Below, piece after piece: positions 1 through 11,581 of a stretch of DNA of 64,000 nt. A program made the translations under genes and the position numbers. Source of the DNA: Cobetia sp. cqz5-12 (GTDB lineage Bacteria; Pseudomonadota; Gammaproteobacteria; Pseudomonadales; Halomonadaceae); the NCBI RefSeq assembly GCF_016495405.1, contig NZ_CP044522.1, positions 372,001 through 436,000 of the forward strand, read 5' to 3'. Within the stretch, counting starts at the first letter, position 1; every line of letters begins with the position of its first letter. The notes below the pieces were generated by a model that was not told where the DNA came from, searched no databases, and saw nothing but the letters and a program-made list of their open reading frames with translations.

Positions 1-225
1 TGACAACTGATGGCGCACCGGCAGGTCCTCGATGCCATTGGCATAGGCGGGAGCAGAGCCCAGCATCAGGCCGAGTGCGCTGACGCCCAGGCCGTGTCGC
101 CAGTGCTGGACTGCGCGGCTGGCGAGCCAGAAGCGAGACGGGGCGGCACCTGCGGCCGGCGGCTGCCGGGATGCGGAGTCTGATTCACGAACGGGAGCAA
201 TACGGGACGCGGCAGATGGGGACAT
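1..225 (-). CDS. Partial secreted or exported protein of unknown function
   Basis: Only the first 75 codons are in the window; the gene runs off the left edge. The ATG at 225 is preceded by a strong GAGGAGGG ribosome binding site. The N-terminus is unusually long, polar and Ala/Pro-rich for about 45 residues. A hydrophobic segment (about residues 47-62) ends in an Ala-Tyr-Ala motif, which looks like a signal peptidase I site, followed by an acidic stretch starting Asn-Gly-Ile-Glu. I do not recognise the family from this piece. It is divergent from the PepSY/two-component operon and shares its upstream region. Confidence 0.6.
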   Translation of the reverse strand, partial: MSPSAASRIAPVRESDSASRQPPAAGAAPSRFWLASRAVQHWRHGLGVSALGLMLGSAPAYANGIEDLPVRHQLS

Positions 226-300
226 GACACCCTCCTCAAGGATGGCTGGGCATGGCGCTCACTGTGGGCCAGGCGACCTTGCGCGACGCTGAGACGTGAA

Positions 301-316
301 TTCATCTGAGGTTCAT
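301..316. promoter_or_regulatory. Possible response-regulator direct repeat
   Basis: Two TTCAT pentamers start exactly 11 bp apart in the space between the two divergent genes. OmpR-family regulators commonly bind direct repeats at this period, and such a regulator is encoded just downstream. This is only a short match and could be chance. Confidence 0.2.
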
Positions 317-483
317 TGCCTCCTGTCAGTCTCTGCATCACAGGGTCAGTGGTTGCTCTCGGAGTGGTCCGCGTTGTTCCAACGCAGGTTTGATTGCACA
401 TTCCGTTGCTAGATTGCTCGCCACGCGCAAGCGTCCGCCATGGGCGCACACCAGCCCCGCCGTCATTCACGAGGTTCCCCTTC

Positions 484-969
484 ATGCAGACTCCTCACAA
501 GGCTCAGCCAGACGCCAATGCAGCGCGTGGCAGTCAATGGCGGCAACGTTATGTCTGGCTGTGTCTCGGGCTCGGGAGCCTGCTGGTCGGTGCGCTGGCT
601 CTGCCACCGCATGCGCTGTGTGACAGCGAGCGCTGGCGCAGCCTGCACGATGAAGTCGCCGCCGGACGCGTCATCTCGTTGTCCGAGCTGCTCGATAGCC
701 TCGAGCGTGACTGGCTGGGGCAGGTGGTCGAGGTGGAGCTCGAAGAGACACATGGCGAGCTGATCTACGAGGTCGAGATGCTCGGCCCGCAGGGCCAGAT
801 GGCCAGATTCACCGTGCGTGCCTCGGATGGCAGTCTGCGTGAGGTGCGCGGGGTCAATCTCGATGCCATGCGTCGTGCTGGCAGTGGTTCCTTGTCTGAG
901 CCCCTGCCCGAGACCGGCGACGCGCCGCTTGCGTCTGACGCTGGTAGTGCCGAGAGCGAGCGTCAGTAG
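484..969 (+). CDS. PepSY-domain periplasmic protein
   Basis: 161-residue protein. A charged N-terminus is followed by a hydrophobic segment at about residues 25-42, probably a signal peptide or membrane anchor. The PepSY-like part (about 45-130) has the typical pattern of a short helix ending in Arg/Ile/Ser, a segment rich in Val-Glu-Val-Glu, and a strand reading Tyr-Glu-Val-Glu. PepSY proteins next to OmpR-type two-component genes are commonly small periplasmic modulators or targets of that system. I chose the ATG at 484; a TTG at 394 would add 30 residues unlike a signal peptide. The response regulator follows after about 150 bp on the same strand. Confidence 0.8.
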   Translation: MQTPHKAQPDANAARGSQWRQRYVWLCLGLGSLLVGALALPPHALCDSERWRSLHDEVAAGRVISLSELLDSLERDWLGQVVEVELEETHGELIYEVEMLGPQGQMARFTVRASDGSLREVRGVNLDAMRRAGSGSLSEPLPETGDAPLASDAGSAESERQ

Positions 970-1120
970 GGCACGGCAGGCAGAGACCGCGCCAGGCAGT
1001 GCCAGCGCAGGCTTTGATAAGGCGCCGAGGGTGCCTGGCGGCCCGGAGGAACGGTATGCTAGTGCCATTGTCCATTGCGCCACCGGTAGAACGCCGCTTG
1101 CGTCAGGAGCCCGAGAATCG

Positions 1121-1819
1121 ATGAAGATATTGCTGGTTGAAGATGACATGCCGTTGGCCGAAGCGCTGATGGCGCGCCTGGGAGAAGCCGATGTTCTGGT
1201 TGAGCATGCCACTACCGGGGGAGACGCCGACTTTCTGATCCAGACCGAGAGCTACGATGCCGTGGTGCTGGATCTCGGCCTGCCGGACGGCGATGGCACC
1301 CGCTGGCTGTCCCAGTGGCGAGAAGCCGGCATCGAGGTGCCGGTGCTGGTACTGACCGCGCGGGAGCGCTGGTCTGACAAGGCTGCCGGCTTCTCTGCCG
1401 GCGCCGATGATTACGTCACCAAGCCCTTCGAGACCGCCGAGGTCATCTTCCGCCTGCGCGCCCTGGTGCGTCGCTCACGCGGCCATGCCCACCCCGTGCT
1501 CAAGCTGGGTGATCTGGCCTGTGACACCCACGGCGGTACCGTCAGTCTGGCGGGGCGCCCCGTGTCGCTGACCGCCCAGGAAACGCGCCTGCTGATGCAC
1601 CTGATGCACGCCGTGCCCGGTGTGGTCAGCCGTTCTGAACTGGTCGAGCATGTCTATGACCGCGACCACGAACCCGATTCCAACGTCATCGACGTGCAGA
1701 TCAGCCGTCTGCGCCGCAAGCTGGGTGCCGAGCGCATCGAGACGCTGCGCGGACGTGGCTATCGTCTGCGTGATCCGGACGCCGAGACACAGGCGCCGAC
1801 GGATGGCCGTGACGCATGA
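1121..1819 (+). CDS. OmpR/PhoP-family response regulator
   Basis: 232 residues. The receiver domain (1-115) has the acidic pocket Glu7-Asp8-Asp9, phosphoacceptor Asp51 and Lys101 in a Thr-Lys-Pro motif. A winged-helix DNA-binding domain (about 125-220) ends in the conserved Arg-Gly-Arg-Gly-Tyr. The stop overlaps the ATG of the adjacent kinase gene, so the two are translationally coupled. Overall resemblance is to the PhoP/QseB/ColR group; the true ortholog cannot be assigned by eye. The start at 1121 gives a protein beginning exactly at the receiver domain. Together with the upstream PepSY gene it forms an envelope-sensing cassette. Confidence 0.9.
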   Translation: MKILLVEDDMPLAEALMARLGEADVLVEHATTGGDADFLIQTESYDAVVLDLGLPDGDGTRWLSQWREAGIEVPVLVLTARERWSDKAAGFSAGADDYVTKPFETAEVIFRLRALVRRSRGHAHPVLKLGDLACDTHGGTVSLAGRPVSLTAQETRLLMHLMHAVPGVVSRSELVEHVYDRDHEPDSNVIDVQISRLRRKLGAERIETLRGRGYRLRDPDAETQAPTDGRDA

Positions 1820-3180
1820 AGCCACTGTCCGTCGGCCGCCGCTTGCTGGGCGGCTCGCTGGTCATTGCCTTGATCGTCATGCCGCTGACCGGGCTCGGTC
1901 TGGCCTGGAGCTTCCGTGATGCCGTGACCACCGCCTTCGACCAGCGCCTGCTGTCGCTGTCGAAGGTGCTGATCGCCGCCATCCAGTTCGACCGCGAGAA
2001 GGGCCGCCCCGGCCTGACACGCTCGCTGGGCGACCCACGCTTCGACCAGGCCTACTCGGGCTGGTACTGGCAGATTTCCGATCGCAACGGCAATGTACTG
2101 ACGTCGCGCTCGCTGTGGGACCAACGCCTGCCGCCGCTGGAAGACATGGACAAGGGCGTCATCATAAGTCGTGACCTCAAGGGGCCGCGCCATCAGGTGC
2201 TGCGCTCCCTCGAGCGTGATATTCGCCTGCCCGGCCGCAATCAGCCACTGCACGTGATGGTGGCGGCCAGTCGTAGCGAGGTCGATGCCGAGGTCGCGCG
2301 CTTCGAGTGGCTGCTGGCGGGTGCGCTGGTGGCCTTGGCATCGCTTCTGGTATGCGGCTCTGCCGCCCAGATCAGCTGGGGGCTGGCGCCTCTGCGGCGC
2401 CTGCGGGCTCGCCTCAAGAAGGTCGCCGACGGCGAGGCGGAGCGGCTGGAGGAGACCCGCCTGCCGCCGGAGCTGACCGAGCTGACCCGCGCCATCAATG
2501 CCGTGCTCGAGCGTGACCAGCGCTTGATCGAGCGTGGTCGCGCGGCGGCCGGCAATCTGGCGCATGCCCTCAAGACGCCGGTCAGCGTGCTCAAGGCGCA
2601 GTCCGAGCGCTTCGACGGCGAGGACCGTGCGCGGATCGACGCCGAGCTCAGGCGCATCGATGAAGCCGTGCGTCACCACCTGGCGCGTGCCAGTGCCGCC
2701 GGTGGCGCGCATCTCAGCGGGCGCATCAGCCTGCGTGAGGCGGCGGGGCCGGTCTTCGAGGGGCTCGGGCGGTTGGCGAGTCGGCGTGGCATCACGCTCA
2801 GTCTGGCGCTGGAGGATGACGCCAGCGTGAGGGTCGACCCCCAGGATCTGCAGGAAATGGTCGGCAATCTGCTCGAGAACGCCTTGCAGTGGGCGCGCCA
2901 GCAAGTGCGCGTCAGCAGCGAGACCCGCGATGGCGGCGTGCTGTTGATCATCGAGGATGATGGCCCCGGCATGAATGAAGAAGAGGGCGCTGCCGCTCTG
3001 GGGCGTGGGGCGCGTCTTGATGAAGGGCGCTCCGGTTCCGGTCTGGGGCTGGCGATCGTTGATGATCTGATGGCGCTCTACGGGGGCGAGCTGGCGCTGG
3101 AACGCTCCAGTCTGGGCGGGCTGGCGGCACGCGTCTGGCTGCCGAGCTCTCCGCTGGTCGGGGCACAGCCGACGGAGTGA
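1816..3180 (+). CDS. Sensor histidine kinase (PhoQ-like)
   Basis: 454-residue inner-membrane kinase. Membrane segments are at about 10-32 and 166-186, enclosing a periplasmic domain of about 130 residues. A HAMP-like linker follows. The dimerisation/phosphoacceptor helix carries His250 in the sequence Ala-His-Ala-Leu-Lys-Thr-Pro, and the ATPase domain has an Asn box (Asn-Leu-Leu-Glu-Asn), Asp-Asp-Gly-Pro-Gly-Met and Gly-Leu-Gly-Leu-Ala. The gene overlaps the regulator by 4 bp. The His-Ala-Leu-Lys-Thr-Pro H-box (instead of His-Glu-Leu-Arg) is the type seen in PhoQ-like kinases. The input signal cannot be told from the sequence. Confidence 0.9.
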   Translation: MKPLSVGRRLLGGSLVIALIVMPLTGLGLAWSFRDAVTTAFDQRLLSLSKVLIAAIQFDREKGRPGLTRSLGDPRFDQAYSGWYWQISDRNGNVLTSRSLWDQRLPPLEDMDKGVIISRDLKGPRHQVLRSLERDIRLPGRNQPLHVMVAASRSEVDAEVARFEWLLAGALVALASLLVCGSAAQISWGLAPLRRLRARLKKVADGEAERLEETRLPPELTELTRAINAVLERDQRLIERGRAAAGNLAHALKTPVSVLKAQSERFDGEDRARIDAELRRIDEAVRHHLARASAAGGAHLSGRISLREAAGPVFEGLGRLASRRGITLSLALEDDASVRVDPQDLQEMVGNLLENALQWARQQVRVSSETRDGGVLLIIEDDGPGMNEEEGAAALGRGARLDEGRSGSGLGLAIVDDLMALYGGELALERSSLGGLAARVWLPSSPLVGAQPTE

Positions 3181-3523
3181 CAGGGCGTCGCCTCGTTTAT
3201 CGTCGGTCTTGTCTTGATAGTCAAGCGCTATCACAGCCATCCCGAGAGATGATTGGGCGCGGCCAGGGCGACACCGTATTCTGACGGTGTCCGGCTGGCA
3301 GCTGGACGGGCTTCGTTTCTGAGTCTCGTCTGCCGCGCCCTGCGGTGATGACGAACTGGCGCTCCTTCGGGAGCGCTTTTTTTTGCCTGTCATTCGCCAC
3401 GCCGTGCCTGATCGATGATGCTCAAGGTGATGATTGAACGCTGGCGGGGCTAACGGTCACGCTCAGGATCGCATAGGCTGTCAGAGAGTAAGCATCCGTT
3501 ACGCCGGGCGTCAGGAGGTGGTG
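3181..3523. other. Intergenic region with two hairpins
   Basis: No gene. It holds an 8-bp perfect inverted repeat (GACACCGT / ACGGTGTC, 3270-3291) and, further on, the terminator described separately. The remainder up to the ankyrin gene presumably carries that gene's promoter, but I see no convincing -35/-10 pair. Confidence 0.5.
3359..3384 (+). terminator. Rho-independent terminator of the two-component operon
   Basis: Perfect 7-bp stem GCGCTCC / GGAGCGC with a TTCG tetraloop, followed directly by eight T residues. Confidence 0.9.
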
Positions 3524-4189
3524 ATGAAGGACATGACAATGTGTGCTCAGCATGGCGATCTGGAGGGCCTGGCGCAGGCATTGGCCGCCCCCGATGCGCA
3601 CGAGCGAGTCAATGACGTGGATTATCGCGGGCGCTCGCCATTGCTGGTCGCGGTGCAGGCCAATCAGCCGGAAGCGGTAGAGGCACTGCTGTTCGCCGGC
3701 GCCGATTGCGAGCAGACCGATGCTCTGCATGACACGCCCCTGCTCGCCGCCGCCGCTCTCGGCTATGGCCGCTGTCTGAGCCAGCTGCTGGCGCATGGCG
3801 CCTCGGCGACGGTACTCAATCGCTTCTCCTCCACTGCGCTGATGTCGGCCAGTGAGCGTGGTCATGCCGATATCTGCCGTCAGCTGCTCGAGGAGACCGA
3901 TGTCGACGTCAATCACCAGAATACGCTCGGCTGGACGGCGCTGATCGAGGCCGTGCTGCTGGGGGATGGTGGCGTTGACTATCAACAGGTCGTCGAGCAG
4001 CTGCTGGCCCACGGTGCCGACGTCAATCTGGCGGATGCCGAAGGTGTCACGCCGCTGGCGCATGCGCGCTGGCGCCAGTTCGATGCGCTGTGCGAGAGGC
4101 TGGAAGCGGCAGGTGGTCGGGAGCAGGGCGTCGCCCATGATGTAAGTGAAGACGTCCATGCCCGTACCTCGACACCGCGTCGTGCATGA
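3524..4189 (+). CDS. Ankyrin-repeat protein
   Basis: 221 residues made almost wholly of about five ankyrin repeats from residue 30 onward. Each shows the Thr/Ser-Pro-Leu...Ala, Leu-Leu-x-x-Gly-Ala-(Asp/Ser) pattern, for example Leu-Leu-Phe-Ala-Gly-Ala-Asp and Leu-Leu-Ala-His-Gly-Ala-Asp-Val-Asn. No signal peptide is visible, so it is probably cytoplasmic. Ankyrin arrays bind proteins; the partner is unknown. The ATG at 3524 is preceded by AGGAGGTG; a GTG just before it (3521) is an alternative. It is followed after 26 bp by a DUF3592 gene and then a membrane-anchored aspartic-protease-like gene, probably as one operon. Confidence 0.88.
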   Translation: MKDMTMCAQHGDLEGLAQALAAPDAHERVNDVDYRGRSPLLVAVQANQPEAVEALLFAGADCEQTDALHDTPLLAAAALGYGRCLSQLLAHGASATVLNRFSSTALMSASERGHADICRQLLEETDVDVNHQNTLGWTALIEAVLLGDGGVDYQQVVEQLLAHGADVNLADAEGVTPLAHARWRQFDALCERLEAAGGREQGVAHDVSEDVHARTSTPRRA

Positions 4190-4215
4190 TGGCACCGACC
4201 ACAAGGAGGCATCGC

Positions 4216-4710
4216 ATGGCGTTGACCTGGGGACTGATCATCATCGGCATCGCCTTGCTGCTGCTCGGTGGCTATCGCTGGCAGCAGGCGCAGTCCTTCG
4301 CCCGCAACAGCGCACAGGTGATGGGCGAGGTCATCAATCACGACCGCACCCTGCACGTCGAAGGGCGTGGCCCTATCCATCTGCCCAAGGGGGGCAGGCT
4401 CAGCGAGGATGAAGCCCTGGCGATGGCGGGTCTGCCGCCGGGCGGACGCTTCAATATCGAGTCGATCCAGTATGCGCCCGTGGTGCGCTATCAGGATCAG
4501 CGTGATGGCTGGCACGAGATCATCTCGCCGCTGGCGGTTCCCTCGCCGACACCCGCGGTGGGGGAGAGCATGGCACTGGTCTATCGCCTGGATGCCCCGC
4601 ATGAGGCCAGTTTGCCGGGAACGCGCGGCTGGCTGATCGGAGTGCCGTTGATACTGGGCTTCGCACTGTGCGCCGTCGGTTTGCGCCTGCTGTTGCGGGG
4701 TGGTGGATGA
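4216..4710 (+). CDS. DUF3592-family membrane protein
   Basis: 164 residues. A transmembrane helix lies at about 4-23 and a second at about 142-160, bracketing a domain that contains Val-Met-Gly-Glu-Val-Ile, Tyr-Ala-Pro-Val-Val-Arg-Tyr and Val-Tyr-Arg-Leu-Asp-Ala-Pro, the layout of the DUF3592 family. The function of this family is unknown. The ATG at 4216 has an AAGGAGG site; the ATG at 4186 would overlap the ankyrin gene. The last codon overlaps the start of the following retropepsin-like gene (ATGA), which suggests coupled expression. Confidence 0.8.
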   Translation: MALTWGLIIIGIALLLLGGYRWQQAQSFARNSAQVMGEVINHDRTLHVEGRGPIHLPKGGRLSEDEALAMAGLPPGGRFNIESIQYAPVVRYQDQRDGWHEIISPLAVPSPTPAVGESMALVYRLDAPHEASLPGTRGWLIGVPLILGFALCAVGLRLLLRGGG

Positions 4711-5249
4711 GTGATTCAGGGGGCGGCGCGACCCGCCGTTATGGTGTCGGCATGCTGGTGCTGTGCTGGGCGCTGATTCTCGCCATGCTGGTGTGGTGGT
4801 TTCAGGGCCAGCTTGATGAGCGCACCCGGCCCAATGCCTCGCTGGCCGGCCAGTCGCTGTCATCTGGAGAGCCACTGACGCTGTCGCGCAATCGCTCAGG
4901 GCACTTCGTGGCCCCCGGCACGATCAACGGTGAGCCGGTGACCTTCCTGCTCGATACCGGTGCCACCTATGTCTCGGTGTCCGAAGCGCTGGCCGAGCGT
5001 CTGCAGCTGCCACGCGGGCGGGATGCGCGCTTCACCACCGCCAATGGCGTCAGTCACGGCGCACTGACGACATTGGACGCCGTCAGCCTGGCGGGGCTCA
5101 GCCAGCGCGAGGTGCGCGGGGCCATCGTGCCGGGCATGCACGATGAGGTGGTGCTGCTGGGAATGAGTTTTCTAGGGGAGTTCGATATCAACATGCGCGG
5201 TCAGCAGATGACGCTGACGCCGGTGGATGGCGCTGGCGGCGGCCGATAA
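4707..5249 (+). CDS. Membrane-anchored retropepsin-like aspartic protease
   Basis: 180 residues with one N-terminal transmembrane segment (about 15-32) and a periplasmic domain. That domain carries the aspartic protease signature Phe-Leu-Leu-Asp-Thr-Gly-Ala (catalytic Asp83) followed by Val-Ser-Val-Ser. Downstream Leu-Leu-Gly-Met-Ser-Phe-Leu is the second conserved block of the single-chain retropepsin-like family (TIGR02281 type), whose members act as dimers. The substrate is unknown. The start overlaps the DUF3592 stop by 4 bp. A strong hairpin ends the transcription unit. Confidence 0.88.
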   Translation: MSDSGGGATRRYGVGMLVLCWALILAMLVWWFQGQLDERTRPNASLAGQSLSSGEPLTLSRNRSGHFVAPGTINGEPVTFLLDTGATYVSVSEALAERLQLPRGRDARFTTANGVSHGALTTLDAVSLAGLSQREVRGAIVPGMHDEVVLLGMSFLGEFDINMRGQQMTLTPVDGAGGGR

Positions 5250-5335
5250 CGTCCGTGGTTGAAGCTGAGGGCTGACCGGGCTGGCAAAAGGGCGGCTGAC
5301 ACTCCACCGCTCTGCCAGCAGACTCTGCAAACGAC

Positions 5336-5370
5336 AACGCCCCGCTCATGATCTCCATGAGCGGGGCGTT
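5336..5370. terminator. Hairpin terminator between converging genes
   Basis: Perfect 15-bp inverted repeat (AACGCCCCGCTCATG and its complement) with a 5-nt loop. The T stretch is short on both strands, so it may work in both directions for the protease-like gene and gnd. Confidence 0.75.
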
Positions 5371-5397
5371 TCACGTCTGGCATGTCAGAGCAGGCGA

Positions 5398-6381
5398 TCA
5401 GTCCTTCTTGGGCGGCTCGACATGGCCACCGAAGCCAAAGCGCATCGCTGACAGCAGGCGGTTGGCGTAGGTGTTTTCCTTGCGCGAGCTGAAGCGCGAG
5501 AACAGCGCATTGGCCAGCACCGGCACGGCAACGCCCTGCTCGACAGCGGCATCGACGGTCCAGCGACCTTCGCCACTGTCGGAGACGGCTCCGCTGTAGT
5601 GATCCAGGCGCTCGTCACCGGCCAGTGCCTGGGCGGTCAGGTCGAGCAGCCAGGAAGACACCACGCTGCCACGACGCCAGACCTCGGCGATATCGGCCAG
5701 ATTGAGGTCGAAGCGCTGATCTTCCGGCAGCGCGTCGGAGCCCTTGCTCTGCATCAGCTCGAAGCCTTCGGCGTAAGCCTGCATCAGGCCGTACTCGATG
5801 CCGTTGTGGACCATCTTCACATAATGACCGGAACCGACCGGACCGGCGTGGATGTAGCCGCGCTCGGCGCGCTCATCCGGGGCGTTGCGGCCCTTGGTGC
5901 GCTCCAGATCGCCATAGCCCGGGGCGAGGGTGTCGAACAGCGGCTCGAGATGCTCGAACACGGCCTTCTCGGCGCCGATCATCATGCAGTAGCCGCGCTC
6001 CAGGCCCCACACGCCGCCGGAAGTGCCCACATCGACGTAGTTCAGGCCCTGAAGCTTCAGGGCCGTGGCACGGCGGATGTCGTCCTTGTAGAAGGTGTTG
6101 CCGCCATCGATGATGGTGTCGCCGGCTTCCATCAGCTCGGCAAGCGTGGCGATGGTCTGCTCGGTGATCTCGCCAGCCGGCAGCATGACCCAGACGGCGC
6201 GCGGCGCCTCGAGCTGTTGAACCAGTTCCACGAGGCTATCGACGTGCGTCGCACCGTCGGCGACCAGTGACTGGGCGATTGCCGCGTCACGATCATGGGC
6301 GACCACTTCGTGGCCATTGCGCATCAAGCGACGAGCGATATTGCCGCCCATGCGGCCGAGTCCGATGATACCGAGTTGCAT
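5398..6381 (-). CDS. gnd: 6-phosphogluconate dehydrogenase, decarboxylating (short NAD-type)
   Basis: 327 residues. It oxidises and decarboxylates 6-phosphogluconate to ribulose 5-phosphate in the cytoplasm. The N-terminal Rossmann fold has Gly-Leu-Gly-Arg-Met-Gly at residues 7-12. The substrate-binding signature is [10 protein letters not shown] and the catalytic segment is [12 protein letters not shown]. The length fits the shorter GndA/YqeC-type enzymes (about 300 residues) that usually prefer NAD, not the 470-residue enterobacterial type. The ATG at 6381 follows AAAGGAA; five codons further upstream is another in-frame ATG without a better site. Confidence 0.93.
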   Translation of the reverse strand: MQLGIIGLGRMGGNIARRLMRNGHEVVAHDRDAAIAQSLVADGATHVDSLVELVQQLEAPRAVWVMLPAGEITEQTIATLAELMEAGDTIIDGGNTFYKDDIRRATALKLQGLNYVDVGTSGGVWGLERGYCMMIGAEKAVFEHLEPLFDTLAPGYGDLERTKGRNAPDERAERGYIHAGPVGSGHYVKMVHNGIEYGLMQAYAEGFELMQSKGSDALPEDQRFDLNLADIAEVWRRGSVVSSWLLDLTAQALAGDERLDHYSGAVSDSGEGRWTVDAAVEQGVAVPVLANALFSRFSSRKENTYANRLLSAMRFGFGGHVEPPKKD

Positions 6382-6452
6382 GTTCGTTCCTTTCACGTGA
6401 AGCCGGGGAGAGTCGGGACGGCGCGAAGCCTACCCTGTGCGGGCGCTGGACG

Positions 6453-6485
6453 CAAAAACGGGCCATATCAATGACATGGCCCGTT
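6453..6485 (-). terminator. Terminator downstream of nrdB
   Basis: 10-bp inverted repeat AACGGGCCAT / ATGGCCCGTT with a 9-nt loop. On the minus strand it is followed by TTTTT, as expected for intrinsic termination of the nrd transcript before gnd. Confidence 0.85.
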
Positions 6486-6549
6486 GGGGTGCTCAGCGGA
6501 GACAGGCGTCAGTCGCGTGCCTGTCCCCGGGAGAGGGAGTGATCAGCGA

Positions 6550-7803
6550 TCAATCCCAGCTCAGGGCACCGCCGACCTGATATTCGGTGACGCGCGTCTC
6601 GAAGAAGTTCTTCTCCTTGCGCAGGTCGATGATCTCGGACATCCACGGGAACGGGTTCTTGGCGCCCGGGAACTGCTCCTTGAGGCCCAGCTGCGCGAGA
6701 CGACGGTTGCAGATGAAGTGGAGGTATTCCTCCATGATGGCCGCGTTCATGCCCAGTACGCCGCGCGGCATGGTGTCACGCGCGTATTCGATCTCGAGCT
6801 GGGTGCCTTCCAGAATCATCTGGGTGACTTCGTCCTGGAATTCGGCAGTCCACAGGTGCGGATTCTCGACCTTGATCTGGTTGATCACGTCGATGCCGAA
6901 GTTCAGGTGCATGGACTCGTCACGCAGGATGTACTGGAACTGCTCGGCGACGCCGGTCATCTTGTTGCGACGACCCATGGACAGGATCTGGGAGAAGCCG
7001 CAGTAGAAGAAGATGCCTTCGGTGACGGCGTAGAAGCCGATCAGGTTGCGCAGGAATTCCTGGTCCGCTTCCGGTGTACCGGTGTGGAAGTCGGCACGCG
7101 CCAGCGCCTGGGTGTGCTTGAGGCTCCAGGCGGACTTGCGCGCCACGGAGTCCACTTCACGGTACATGTTGAAGACTTCGCCTTCGTCCATGCCCAGTGA
7201 CTCGATGCAGTACTGGTAGGCGTGGGTGTGGATCGCCTCTTCGAAGGCCTGACGCAGCAGGTACTGGCGGCACTCCGGGTTGGTGATGTTCTTGTAGACG
7301 GCCAGCACCAGGTTGTTGGCGACCAGCGAGTCGGCAGTGGAGAAGTAACCCAGCGAACGCATCACGATCAGGCGCTCGTCCTCGGTCAGGCCGTCCTGGC
7401 TCTTCCAGAGCGCGATGTCCGCGTTCATGTTCACTTCCTGCGGCATCCAGTGGTTCGCGGAGCCGTCGAGGTACTTCTGCCATGCCCAGTCGTACTTGAA
7501 GGGCACCAGCTGGTTGACGTCGGCGCGGGCATTGATCATGCGTTTCTCGTCGACCTGAATGCGCTGGGCACCCATTTCCAGTTCTTCCAGACCCTTGGCC
7601 ACGTCGAGATCGTCCAGCGCCTGCTGGGCGCGGGCGATGCGCTCGGCATCGCTGATCGCGTAGCCTTCGCTGTTCTCGCTCGCGACGACAGCGTCAGCCG
7701 CCGGGGCAGCAGCGGGAGCTTCGGACTGCGGCGCCGGTTTGGCTGTCGCCGGCTTCTCGGCAGCGGGGGCTTCGTCTTCGTGGAAATCGTCCCAGTTCAA
7801 CAT
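6550..7803 (-). CDS. nrdB: Ribonucleotide reductase class Ia, beta subunit
   Basis: 417 residues. This subunit holds the diiron-tyrosyl radical cofactor used by NrdA to reduce ribonucleoside diphosphates. Visible iron-ligand segments are Glu-Glu-Ala-Ile-His-Thr-His and Asp-Glu-Ser-Met-His-Leu-Asn-Phe. The first 60 residues are an Ala/Pro-rich linker-like extension typical of the Pseudomonas-type protein, making it longer than the E. coli enzyme (376). The C-terminal tail that docks to NrdA is present. The ATG at 7803 has GAGGAA upstream. It lies 278 bp downstream of nrdA, so nrdAB are probably co-transcribed but widely spaced. Confidence 0.96.
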   Translation of the reverse strand: MLNWDDFHEDEAPAAEKPATAKPAPQSEAPAAAPAADAVVASENSEGYAISDAERIARAQQALDDLDVAKGLEELEMGAQRIQVDEKRMINARADVNQLVPFKYDWAWQKYLDGSANHWMPQEVNMNADIALWKSQDGLTEDERLIVMRSLGYFSTADSLVANNLVLAVYKNITNPECRQYLLRQAFEEAIHTHAYQYCIESLGMDEGEVFNMYREVDSVARKSAWSLKHTQALARADFHTGTPEADQEFLRNLIGFYAVTEGIFFYCGFSQILSMGRRNKMTGVAEQFQYILRDESMHLNFGIDVINQIKVENPHLWTAEFQDEVTQMILEGTQLEIEYARDTMPRGVLGMNAAIMEEYLHFICNRRLAQLGLKEQFPGAKNPFPWMSEIIDLRKEKNFFETRVTEYQVGGALSWD

Positions 7804-7974
7804 GTTGCGTTCCTCGTGTTCGGTGATGGTCACGCGGGCAGTCAGCGTGACGAAAAGGCAGGGGCGGTGCGTTCTACGACGCGAGCGCCATCGAGTGGCG
7901 TGGCTCCCGGAGGGGAGTCAGGCCCGGGCTTGTTTCGAGGTAATGTCAGGAGGCAGTGATTGTTGGTGGCGGCA

Positions 7975-7999
7975 CAAGACCGAGCCAGGCTCGGTCTTG
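7975..7999 (-). other. Hairpin in the nrdA-nrdB spacer
   Basis: Near-perfect inverted repeat CAAGACCGAGCC / GGCTCGGTCTTG with almost no loop. It has no T run on either strand, so it is more likely an RNA-processing or 3'-end-stabilising structure, or a weak terminator, than a full intrinsic terminator. Confidence 0.5.
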
Positions 8000-8081
8000 A
8001 GGGTTTGCCGCAGTCCGCCTGCAAAGCATGACCTGGCAGGCGGTGAGTCAGCGTCAGCGGACTCGGGTCTGGCGCAATCGC

Positions 8082-10982
<2,901 letters not shown>

Positions 10983-11278
10983 GACGCCTTCCTGAATCGT
11001 CTGAAGGTGAATCGTTGCCCGTTAGGGCTCGAGGGCAATTCGTATCGGGTCGCAGGCTGGAAATTCCCGTCTGCGGCCGGGGACATTCTGTCGTCGTCAG
11101 CCTTGTCGTCGAGAAACTCGATCAGGCTCAGACGGGGCAATCGACGCCCGGGCTGAGCCTGATATCGTTCATGAGACACGGATCCAGCAGCCTTGCGTGA
11201 CTGCCGTCCCATACGCTGATTCATGCTTTCGGGGCTTGACAATCGTCGCCATGATCTATGGGTGTCGACGTCGCCAAA
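10983..11278 (-). other. Long untranslated leader upstream of nrdA
   Basis: About 300 bp lie between the nrdA start and the predicted regulatory boxes. No convincing gene is seen: a 100-codon minus-strand reading frame runs through here into nrdA but has no ribosome binding site and no recognisable domain. If the promoter is at the boxes, the nrdA mRNA has an unusually long 5' leader. Confidence 0.4.
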
Positions 11279-11325
11279 ACCCTACATATGGGGTGTGAGC
11301 TGATTTTGGACACAAGATAGTGTTG
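11279..11325 (-). promoter_or_regulatory. Tandem NrdR-box-like repressor sites
   Basis: Two 16-bp sites start 31 bp apart: ACCCTACATATGGGGT (11279-11294) and ACACAAGATAGTGTTG (11310-11325). Each matches 12 of 16 positions of the NrdR consensus ACACWATATATWGTGT in the same register. Pairs of NrdR boxes with about 15 bp between them are the normal arrangement upstream of reductase operons. A possible promoter (TTGCAC, 17 bp, TATCTT on the minus strand, 11342 to 11314) would overlap the second box, consistent with repression. Confidence 0.72.
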
Positions 11326-11341
11326 TTTGGTGGGGCGTGCA

Positions 11342-11361
11342 AGTGGATAACATGTGGGTAA
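11342..11361 (-). promoter_or_regulatory. Two DnaA boxes upstream of nrdA
   Basis: On the minus strand TTACCCACA (11361-11353) and TTATCCACT (11350-11342) each match the DnaA box TTATCCACA at 8 of 9 positions, same orientation, 2 bp apart. Paired DnaA boxes in front of nrdAB are known from E. coli, where they couple dNTP synthesis to replication initiation. Confidence 0.65.
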
Positions 11362-11581
11362 GGTGTGGTTGAAAATCCGGCCTTGCCGCTGGGGGATGTC
11401 AAGAGTTCAGGTGTTAAATTTTCTGCGCTCCGTCAAAGCAGATGGTGCCTGCGCTGCTGGCGCGTAAACGCCCAAATTGGCGTATCATTCGTGACAAATC
11501 ACCCTGAAAAGGTTACGACGTGGCACAGGAAAGTAACTGCTTGTGAGCTGCTGGCCACGTTGACCCAACGATGCGGATGGA

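Noticed and set aside
66..485. 139-codon minus-strand open frame
   Set aside because: It is in another frame than the well-initiated secreted-protein gene at 225 and lacks a start signal.
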